A stretch of 62,000 nucleotides of DNA, taken from contig NMRA01000171.1 in assembly GCA_002633005.1 (NCBI GenBank), positions 2,776-64,775 on the forward strand. Reading direction: 5' to 3'. Positions 44,045-62,000 of the stretch are shown in pieces. The position numbers and the translations under genes were made by a program. Under the pieces are notes generated by a model. It was not told the origin of the DNA. It worked only from the letters and a program-made list of their open reading frames with translations, and ran no database searches. The DNA is from Phoronis australis. Its lineage: Eukaryota; Phoronida; Phoronidae. How positions within the stretch are numbered: position 1 is the first letter of the stretch; every line of letters begins with the position of its first letter.

Positions 44045-45764
44045 GTTGGTAATAATTTTATTTTCTTGAACACTGACCTTCGCGTACTAAGGAGACCCAC
44101 CAAATCATTACGCGTAGTCAAATTTTCCAAATTGATCACTGAAGTTGAAATTCCGGTGAGAGACTGAGTAGATATTCATATAGATAAGATTAAATATCAT
44201 CTTTTATTTCAAATTGCAGTAAACTTGATTTGAGTGTCCATTCTGTTGTCATAGCCCACCTTGTGTTTTTATTCGATCTCGGGGCATACTCCGTCTTTTT
44301 TTAATTGGGTGTACCGCTGTCAAATTGAGGTATCAAACTTTTAGGGGCAGCATGACAAATACATGTTCCCACCCATTAACGAACCCAGTTAAGTCAAAGA
44401 CATTCTTTTGTAAGGAGTTTCTCTTTGATAAAGATTTTTCTCATGTCATAGCTTTTATAGGCGTTTGTCTTCATTGATTTAAAATTCATTGAACAAACCA
44501 TTTGACTAATTGTTAACCAACGTACACAGTTATAAATAAGTGTTTATTCGTATAATCGCTTGATCATAAAGGGAACCCTTTCGTTGGTAGATTAATCGTA
44601 AAGACACATTTCGCAGACTGGCTATAAATTGTCCAACCATCCGGGCAACACATCCCGTACTCAGAGTCTGTACAATGCAAGTGCCCCTGGGTCTGTTCCC
44701 TTGATGAGCGCCGCAACTTCATATTCAGACAGTTCTTATACAGTACCAACCACCCATTAGCGACACGAATGCACAACTGGTTGTCCACATGGCGTTCAAC
44801 CGCGCGTGCTCAACGAGCTGTCCCCTCTCTCATGTTTTTCCAGCTCACCAAGAGTGTGCTTGCATATCCATATACGACCGTTGCCTACACACTCAACGTC
44901 CTAGCACCTCTAAGCAAGTCAAAAATCTATAGCGTTTTTCTGACATTTGACGCTTGATTACTGAAAACATAATCGGCCAGTCGTGAAAAGTTAATTTCGA
45001 TATTGTCTCCGCGGCGTCTATTTAACCTGTAGTTCTCTATAATTTAGTGCTATAAAATTTAAATTTAAACTGTGTTTATGAAAATTTAACGAGCTCTAAA
45101 TTGACAACGTTCCATTTGTTACGCTATTCAAAATGTAAATCGCTTGAATCATTTTGAAGATGCCGGCTTTCACCGAAAGTTATAATAGGTATATTTAAGC
45201 ACTTGGATTATATTCGAGTTTGATATTATTATTAGCATCTCCCTGTTCAAACTTTATTATATGACGAGTTCATCGGCTGACGTTGGTGGCTTCATTTTTG
45301 CGGTGAAATCATATACTCATTCTAAATTGACTGTAAAACATGTAACTCAAAAACAAACCGTCACCTGAAAGCATTGTTACTACTGAAGACTTCTAAACCC
45401 TAAAACCGCTTCGGTTAAGTCCCTGTAATTTTTAACCGTGCACCTAGCAATATTATTCGCACTGTATTCTGGTTGTTTGCCTCCAACCACATGCCATGCT
45501 TCTTCATTCAAGTCTGTGGAGATACAGAAGACGCGCAGATGACTATGTTAGTGTGGTAACGTGTAGGTTCTCCACGCAGCAGTCAGGACCCAGTGCTGTT
45601 AAGTCACATTTTGTCTTGGAAACGCTGGACATTGTTTAACAATAAGTATTCGCGAAAGCATTAGCTAATTACGGTATTTGACTGTATACTTCTTGAAACA
45701 GTGTTGCTCTGTCGTCAGGCAAATATATTGTCATTAGTTATACACGGCTGAAAGAATAACAGAA

Positions 45765-45832
45765 ACCCCTGATTTTGAGAACTAATATGATGTCCGTTAT
45801 TCTGTGGAGAAAACAAGTTCTCAAAATGGGAC
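45765..45832 (+). repeat. Hairpin element family M3, copy 3
   Basis: Arms 'ttttgagaact' and 'agttctcaaaa' around 'gatgtccgttattctgtgga', with outer ACCCC/GGGACC. Same loop words as copies 1 and 2. Confidence 0.65.
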
Positions 45833-47118
45833 CATTGTAACGCGGGACCCATGCGAGAGGCTATTACTCAATATAAATATGACATCGAGATGCAGCAATT
45901 TCGCTTGTTTGAAAGACCTTGCGTCAGTTGAAAATACGTAGTAGTTGATTTTAGTTAGAGTGCAGTATTAATTATCGCCATCATTCCCCAAGGACTACAA
46001 TAAATAAATCACGCTCTTGATCACAAAACTACGATTATATAGCGAAGCATCTGGCTATCAACTACAACTAGAACAATTACTTTCAAGTCAAACACACAAC
46101 CGTAATTAATACCCATCTCCCATGGGACACGCCAGTGCCGTGTGGAAATGGCATTGAACACTTTGAACTCCGAAATACGGCAATTATCCAGTTGTTCCGT
46201 ATAAAAAAATATCAATTGTATTTTTCAAACCTTGCTTTTGGCTTACTACAATTTATTGACGTTTATAAAATGTCCGCTTTGTAACGTCACTACATTGCAA
46301 AGCATGCTAACAGTGATGTGGAATATTCCCAAAGCCTGTTATTGAAGGTGTCTGTGTTCCACTATTGGACCATATAGAGCACGAATGGGCGAGGAATAAC
46401 AAAACATACATTACCAGTAAAGGCGTCACACACCGTCAATGCTGTTAACAATTGACAATGCTTTCCTTGTCGTGTAATGTAACTGTGAAACATGGGTTGA
46501 AATTGGAACAAATCCAACAGAAATTGCGTAAAAATAGTTTTTCTGTTGCGTTGCCGGTGTGTTTTTTAAGTAATGGAAACCCACTGGAGTAACCGATTTT
46601 ACGAAAAACAACAAACCGAGGAGTCAATCACAATTAGGTATCAATGTCATATTGTGACACTCATCAAACTAATTACACGTGCATGCTATAAGTTGTGATT
46701 GATTATTAATTATTATCACTTCTGAAAAGCTGAGCGTTATTACCTTGATGAAGTTGTTCTTAATGTTGATTAAAATTCATTGTCTTTTGATTACTACGTT
46801 CTGCAAACAAAAACATTTAAGCGTTTATAGTTCGATTTGTTTCTGTTTTGAATCATTTTAAAGCATCGGTTAATAACGTAATGGTTAGATTGCAAGGTGG
46901 TGATGATAAAATAATTAATCTGTGGACATGAAACCTGACAAACAGAACGTATAGTTGTTAAAAAGAGTTTGTTTTCAGGTTAATTCAGTGATACGCAGCA
47001 GCCCGTGGGGAGAGACTCGGTATGACAGACAAAGCTTCTGGTGGGATGACGCAAACGTTGATATATTCTAATTTAATTAACTGGTTTTATGTAATAAAAA
47101 TAAAAACTTTTAAGATTC

Positions 47119-47124
47119 TTTATT
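47119..47124 (-). promoter_or_regulatory. Candidate Msx polyadenylation signal
   Basis: AATAAA on the minus strand about 640 bp after the Msx stop codon, within 'ttttcaataaagaatc'. Confidence 0.4.
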
Positions 47125-47762
47125 GAAAAAATAATGCAGTCATTACACAACAAATGCCATGCTGCGCGAGCGGTCTACGCGTCGAATATCGCCCAACCGC
47201 CTCTCAATTAATTCAGAAGATTGGGCGGTGAAATTCAACGTTGGAACAAATTAACCAACAAAAGAATATTCACACTTGATACAATGCGTACAGCAGAATA
47301 TAAATGATACTGGGCAAAAAAAATTACCCCCAGTTTTGTTGAACAGAGCAAAATTGAATTCAGTAAAAATAAAAATTAATCGTCTAAGACCCATTCGGTG
47401 AAATGTTGAGAATTCAACCATGACTAATTTTTCTGTCATCAAAATATACCTATCCATCACATATATCTGACAGTTTGCTTTGCTCTGAAAAATATCTGAC
47501 CCATGTTATGCATACGTTATCTTATATCCTATCTGATGTGGCGTTTTGTTAGACCAGAACGTCACAGCAGGCAATATAGACTGGGACATTAACAACCAAC
47601 TTCTCCTACGACCTGTTCATAGTTGGTTTTCAGACGACTGAAACCAAACGTTGATCCACGAATTCGTCAAGAGGACACACACGTTTGGCAAACGACTGTA
47701 ATGCGTTGTCCTCAACATTAGGGCAGACCATAAGTCATACCATCCACTCCACCTTACTTTCG

Positions 47763-56610
<8,848 letters not shown>

Positions 56611-56639
56611 GGGGTCTGTCTAAAAGTCTCTTGCAAATT

Positions 56640-56830
56640 GCGGTCTCAGTACCGAAACATTGACTGAGCACAAATAGCACGCTAAAGTTTATATTGTCCA
56701 GTTTTCCTTTGCGCCGCGCAGTGTAGACGGATATGACGTCGGGAGAATGACTGCGTTCCGATTGGGTAAGAAACTAATAGGCTAATGGTTAATAAATTGG
56801 TTGTTTATAAATACCGGTTCGCTGACGAGA
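56640..56830 (-). promoter_or_regulatory. Candidate Msx core promoter
   Basis: On the minus strand upstream of the ATG there are TATA-like words 'atttataaac' (about 56803-56812) and 'caatataaact' (about 56687-56697), CCAAT-type boxes (accaattt, cccaatcgg) and a CRE-like TGACGTCG-type site. The start site is not known. Confidence 0.3.
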
Positions 56831-57177
56831 GTGTAACTGTACAACAAACCTCATTGGTTTTCATTACCCCGGAGGCGCCTTTATGCTTGGGTCACGCCCC
56901 CTTTGGGCTTACAAAAGAATGAGTCAAGAAAATTACCATGCCAACGAAAAAACCTGTTGAAAAATGTGAGTAGTAACAAAGAATTAGACATATTCATTGC
57001 TCGTCTGAACAGCGTTAGAAATGCCTCATAAAATTTGATTCAAGCGAATAATAGAAGCTATTTGCAGAAGGCATGCGCGGAGAAGGCTAGGTATTTTTGT
57101 GCAGCTAATTGCATTCTTAGTTCATCCATCACTATTTGTCAGAAACAGAATACGTTTAACGATTTGTGTCTATGACA

Positions 57178-57204
57178 GGCGCCAGTTGGCGGTCTGATCA
57201 AAGG
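57178..57204. promoter_or_regulatory. Candidate SMAD plus TCF/LEF cluster upstream of Msx
   Basis: GGCGCC at 57178-57183, GTCTG at 57192-57196 and GATCAAAGG at 57196-57204 lie together about 570-590 bp upstream of the Msx ATG. GC-rich SMAD sites paired with GTCT, and ATCAAAG as the TCF/LEF core, are established motifs. The spacing between GGCGCC and GTCT is 8 nt, not the usual 5, so it is a candidate only. Confidence 0.3.
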
Positions 57205-57789
57205 AGTGGGGCAGCCCTGAACACGCTCGCGAGACTGGGCGAAACACACACCTTGCGAGGAAAAAATTAAATTGAGGGAAATATTTAAATGAACATGAAT
57301 TTAACGAGGCTAATAAAAAGACATTATCAGTTAATGATTCGAAGGACTCGATCAGATGTTTTTGATTTGACTTTTTGTCGGTGTACTTATCTGCAGTAAT
57401 GATTGTGTTTTTATAAATGAGAGCCAGCCAATAGTGTATAATTAATAGAGTATAGTCATGATTATTTTGAAGTCTGGATTATGGGTGTTTGTCTTTGGAT
57501 ACTCTTGGCAGCCTTAGCCTCCCTTGTACATGCCTTGGCCTCCCGTGTACATCAATTAAAAGAGAAATTAGTCACGACACACGCTTGGAAATCATAAAAT
57601 GGACTGATTAACTTTCGCAAACTAGTCTCGAAATTTTCTTTGCCGTGATAACATCTCAGTTGCTTTTACCATTAAAACAAATTGGAATATAACATGTGAT
57701 TGATATGCATTAGTTCAATCTTGGCTCAATCCAGTTAAAACTGATGGCTTGAGAAGTTTGGTATTTCTATGGTTAGGTAACCTGCCTCC

Positions 57790-57929
57790 CGTTCAGTAAC
57801 GCTAGGACCTCGCTAAAAAGCAAGACTTCGCGGGATTACGTGAGATATTGCCGTGTATTTTGAATAAGAACACGTGACTTTGGTTAGATTTTTGCTAGGT
57901 TCTAGCATAGGTCCTAGCGTTACTGAACG
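57790..57929. mobile_element. 140-bp element with perfect 21-bp inverted ends
   Basis: 57790-57810 (CGTTCAGTAACGCTAGGACC and one more base) is the exact reverse complement of 57909-57929. The interior contains 'gagatattgccgtgtatt' and 'aacacgtgac', words that recur degenerately at about 58285-58320 and 51655-51690, so a wider family of decayed copies exists. No clear target duplication. Confidence 0.7.
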
Positions 57930-58954
57930 CACGCCTGGTTTATTATGTGAGTAAGATGAACATTAAACGAATGCGAAAACTCTTCCCCTGACCCCCTATT
58001 GTCACGTGCCGCAAAACGCGTGAGAGCTCGTGAAGCGATGGTTCGGTACAGATTGCTAGGAACACATCAGGCCTACCGCGGAACTGAACAGCAGGCGTAT
58101 ATGGGACGACGGGCTTAGCAGAAGCTGAGGAAGCAACCGCGCACCCCATTTTTAGGCTGGGTGCGCGCATGGGAAGGGATTAGAAACGTTGGCGATTTCG
58201 TTCATCTCCTAGGTGCACGCACTGGTTCCCGTTCCGTAACCGCAAAACACGTGCGAAAACTCAAGATCAAACTTAAATGTTCGTGAAATATTGCCTTGCA
58301 TTAAGAGGAGCATGTGATCTCTATTCGCGAGCCGAGTTTTTGCGACTACAAAACTCAGTCCTGCTTTCGCTTTTGCGCTCATCTGCCCAGATGATCAGAC
58401 CTGTACAGAAATGGTCATCATTTAGGTAAACAAAAATGAGACCATTTTATTTACCTCTTCAATTTCCAGTAGTTTTTATCACTCCAGTCACAAAATTTCC
58501 CTCCGTTGTAAGAGTTTTGTTTTACACGATATTACATGACTGTATGCACGTACATTTTTACACTTTTTTACCAGGATAGGTACGTGAGACATCCCAGACA
58601 ACGGGCATAGACCCCTTTCAATGAAACGCACATGTCAAAGAACTTCTTCAAATAGGTATTCAGTAGAATTAATTAAATAATATCATGGGGTGGAAATGTT
58701 TCGATTGCCACGCTAAGCTCAGTACTGTCCCTTAGTCCCAGTCCCTGAACAGCAAACAATATACCAGCGGTAAAATCCCCATACCCGTTCTCCCACACAT
58801 GCACCAAAAAAAGCGATACCCAGGAACCAAACTACAGTCCCGCAAAAATGGTCCAATGGAGTTTGATCCCCGGGTATGGAGTTCTGTCTTCGGCTGTGGG
58901 ACATGTTCGATGTGTATGCAGAGTTTGGAGGCGGGCTGTGTAATTTGTACTGCA

Positions 58955-59027
58955 GGTTTGGCCAGTGTTTGCTGGTCCGGCTGTACTGGGGTTTGGCCAG
59001 TGTTTGCTGGTCCAACTGTACTGGGGT
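58955..59027 (+). repeat. 35-bp tandem duplication
   Basis: The unit 'ggtttggccagtgtttgctg' plus 'gtcc..ctgtactgg' occurs twice, at 58955 and 58990, differing at about two positions. Confidence 0.9.
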
Positions 59028-59312
59028 TCAGGGGATTGAAGCTGGAATTTAGAGGCGAGGCCTTGGAATCGTTTCCACCTCATGAATATGTCTACAACGA
59101 TAGAGTCTAGAAAACAAGTTCGTTTCAATCAGCCATCGTTGCACAACAGTTCCGTCGTGGCGAGAATCTCAAGACCTATGTGTTCAATGTTTAACGTTTA
59201 ATGAGTGCTTGAATTCTCATACATTTGCTTCAACCAAATATTAAAATTCAAGTGAATGAAAGTCTTGTTCCAAGTAGGCCTGAGGTAGTAGAAAAATAAA
59301 ACCACTTTCTTC

Positions 59313-59624
59313 ATGGATTTACAGTCTACCACAACGCGCGCTTTCATTATGGGGATCTTTGTCGGTATTGGGATTTTTATTTCTGAGGTAGTAGGTCCAA
59401 TGGTACGTTTAGTACCCCAACTTTCTACACCACTGACAAAATATTCACCCGAGACGGTACCGGATGAGGCAAAATACTCGCCCGAGACGATAAATGTGTA
59501 TATACTGAGGGAAAAATCCAGGGTGGGTACCCATCTCCACTCCCGCTGGAGAAACCCTGGCTATTTTAGTCAGGTGACAATTGAGCTTCGTTCCCAGTCT
59601 ACACTATTGACTTTTAGAAGTTAA
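59313..59624 (+). CDS. Uncharacterised open frame with N-terminal membrane anchor (possible first exon)
   Basis: ATG-started frame of 103 codons. Residues 9-28 (TRAFIMGIFVGIGIFISEVV) form one hydrophobic segment after a short N-terminus, as in type II membrane or signal-anchored proteins. The block KYSPET is repeated at about residues 43 and 54. Possible donors lie at about 59522 (GTGGGT) and 59574 (GTGACA). No following exon was identified before the window ends and I do not recognise the family, so it may be chance. Confidence 0.25.
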   Translation: MDLQSTTTRAFIMGIFVGIGIFISEVVGPMVRLVPQLSTPLTKYSPETVPDEAKYSPETINVYILREKSRVGTHLHSRWRNPGYFSQVTIELRSQSTLLTFRS

Positions 59625-62000
59625 GTATTGAATTCAAGCAGGGAAAACGTGATTTTTTTAATAGACGGAATCTTTTAAACGCCGTTAATTGTCCTACTAA
59701 GAAATTAGATTCACAAAATGGGATACTTTTTTTACAAAAATATTTTCGCAATTTTGCGATATCCATGCTTGTGTTCATTGCATCTGTTTACTGCCAGAAT
59801 TGCTTTAGATGTAATCAATTGTTTTAATCGCGAGTTTGCATCGAGATTGCAATCGATTGATACCACCAACTTCGCTACCGGGGGGTACGACCTGAGATAA
59901 AGCAGACCCCGTTTTTTATTACGCAACGTAAATTTATGTTGATAACTGGTGGTCATTTATGAAATAAGTGGCTGGGGTCTTCCACTTAGTTAACTCACAA
60001 CATAAAAGTATTAGTGGAAGTACCACTATCTCCGAAAAACTTATTTTACACTTGCGACGAGAAATCTTGAGTCAAGGAACAGTAACAGTTCCACCTCACC
60101 GACCTACCTCTTCAGTGGGTGCCTTTTTGCTGGGGTACGCTAGTAAGCCTCGGAAAATACTCGTGTTTTTTGCGTGGTCTTTCCTTTTGGCCAGATTCTC
60201 GCAACTACAAAACGCATCCCACATAGACAAATCCAATCCATTATGCATATAATAAAAACTGAAAGGCCTCTTACTTCACAAGATTAAGCAGGCGAGTGCT
60301 CTAAACTTCTTGGGGCTGGTTCTTAATTTTCTGAGCCAACAATCTCATTTTAGGGCACAACATTTACAGAAAATAATTAACTATAATGTCTTTTTGCATT
60401 GCAAGGTAATATATTTACAAATAGTTACATGTTAACTGATAAACTGTTTATGCTTGGATACGAATATGTGATCGTTTTATTTGTTGTCGGTTCCATAATG
60501 CTGGAACCAAATCAGGCTTCTTAGCTGAAAAGTAGTAGCAATGTTCAAAAAAGTATTTGCGTGAATGGCTGAAGCTTAAAATGTAGAAATAACGTTTTCG
60601 AAGCGATGCGCCATAGCTGTTTCGACCAAGTGTATTCACAACCATTATATTTCATCACAGCGCATCTATCTTTTCAAACACTAACTGTGTTGTTGTCGTC
60701 GGCAATAAAATCACAGACTGGTTGAGTTAATTGAAGTTTATCATAAGACTAACAATTTATATAAGCTACCGGCGACGGATTCATCGCTTTAGTTTGGGGT
60801 GCAATTCGATGTTCAGACACACTATACTGAAGAAGTTCAAGTAAATGAATAGACCGCTAATGGTGCTTAATTAGCACATAGCTGGGCAATAAAACCTCCA
60901 TGGTCTGTAATCAAACCAGTCACAGGCTATGTAAAGGCATGTGCTTGGCAATATTTGTCTCCGCGTTAGATTCGGCTGGTAAGAATGCGTAATACTCACC
61001 ACTTCTGAAGGACCGAAGAAAACACATTGCCGCAGTGTCTCATGTTGAAGGCGACGCGACCATACTGGGGCCAATTTCTCGCAAACGATATTGCTATAAG
61101 CAATTTGGAGTCTACCAAAATGTTAATTTGGAAAGCAGAATTGATTGATTTGTCCTGGGTGAAATGTTCAGGGAATGCTAATGGTCCGGTTATAACGTGA
61201 CCTGAGTAGAACACTTGGCCATTAATTTAGAGTTGTCTCTGTAAATCTCAGAGGTAAGATATACCTCGTCAAGGCCCTGCTTCTCGAAAAGTCTATTGTC
61301 TGACATTTTATTGAAACCAGTCTACGGGTGGCGTTGCTTGTTCCACGAAATCGCGCTAAGGCTAATAGTCAGAAATCCGTAGTCTGCTTGGCGGGGGAAG
61401 ACTAAAAGCTAAGTTCAAGAGACAAAAACTCAACTTTTGGCTATAGACTGTCCCAGAAAAAGACCCCAGGACTGTGCTTGAAACTTCCGATTATTATGCT
61501 CCAGACAAGAATCAGTGTATGACGTCAACAACTTAGTTCGAGACGCGTGACACAGTGCATGGGAGACCACTGTTGCTATTCAACAAAATAAGTTCTTGTA
61601 ACCGAGTACTGGAGTACAATGAAAAGTTAATTGATAAGATAATTGTTCAGTGTAGTTGGTCTTGTTTTCAGCAAACAGTTATCTGAAGTTTTTGTTTATT
61701 TTTATGATAATTTTTACATTTTATTGAGGTCACGAATTAAAAAATAAAGTGATGAATGTATGTTCATGAAATTATCGCATACAAATGAATTGATATCTTC
61801 AGTCAGTTATTTTTTGTGTGAATCAGCCTTTCGTCAAAGAAACAAACTTTCGATTGACCACTGAACTCTTCAAAACGACAATAAGTGATTTCTGTGCTTG
61901 GAAAGAAATGAACGTTCGTTATAGCTTGGAGAGACCTAGTCGTATAAATATCATTTGTACCGAGATCGTTCCAAAGCGGAATAAATATGCAGCTTTGGAA
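59625..62000. other. Gene-free end of the window
   Basis: AT-rich, with short open frames on both strands lacking recognisable domains or splice-consistent neighbours. No RNA gene or defined repeat seen. Confidence 0.35.

Larger units (their letters stand above)
34967..47118. other. Gene-poor 12-kb interval between Lmf1 and Msx
   Basis: Beyond the Lmf1 3' end I see no exon with splice-consistent similarity. Small repeats are listed separately. The 40800-41340 and 46640-47080 parts are rich in TAATTA/AATTAA-type homeodomain core sites in otherwise non-repetitive sequence and are candidate Msx enhancers (inference). Confidence 0.4.
57205..59312. other. Region upstream of Msx with small repeats, no gene recognised
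   Basis: A minus-strand frame at 57943-58170 starts with ATG but has no similarity I know. Repeats in this region are listed separately. Confidence 0.35.

Noticed and set aside
44564-44788. Minus-strand fragment with CCPDGWTIYSQSAKC resembling the start of a C-type lectin domain
   Set aside because: Too short, no conserved lectin core, no splice-consistent partners; at best a relic.

Overview
This window is animal nuclear DNA. It has long introns with GT-AG splice sites, large AT-rich gene-free stretches, many degenerate MITE-like repeats and one assembly gap. Three complete, well-conserved single-copy genes can be assembled exon by exon, and all three are animal genes: an Rnf139/TRC8-type ER ubiquitin ligase, Lmf1 (lipase maturation factor 1) and an Msx homeobox gene. 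Compact gene structure, non-mammalian repeats, a decayed member of a gene family I associate with marine invertebrates, and frequent TAGGCCTA-type words suggest an invertebrate deuterostome (hemichordate, echinoderm or cephalochordate). That placement is inference; the bilaterian assignment is secure.

Layout. 1-790: repeat-rich flank. 791-2200: decayed pseudogene of an uncharacterised invertebrate family. 2469-3250: GC-rich 57-bp minisatellite, about 13 copies. 4861-5054: a MITE. 5950-6995: higher-order tandem array carrying seven CTCF-like motifs. 8278-14699 (minus): Rnf139, 3 coding exons, 622 aa, with three MITE-like elements in its second intron. 18030-19730: a 1.7-kb DNA transposon with 162-bp terminal inverted repeats and TTAA ends, carrying an intact THAP-domain gene. 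21591-21629: assembly gap. 21801-34966 (plus): Lmf1, 12 coding exons, 558 aa, including an 11-nt microexon; its introns hold several small repeat families. 34967-47118: about 12 kb with no recognisable gene. 47763-56610 (minus): Msx, 3 coding exons, 309 aa, with an intron inside the homeodomain. 56611-62000: Msx promoter and upstream region, small inverted-repeat elements and one uncharacterised membrane-anchor-like open frame.

How the genes relate. Rnf139 (ER-associated degradation and sterol-linked ubiquitination) and Lmf1 (lipase folding in the ER) both act in the ER membrane. I see no shared regulatory element, so their adjacency may be chance. Msx is a BMP-responsive transcriptional repressor gene surrounded by large gene-poor DNA, as is usual for developmental regulators. 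The most unusual items are the THAP-gene transposon, the CTCF-motif array, the Lmf1 microexon, and several small repeat families that can be defined from multiple copies inside this one window.
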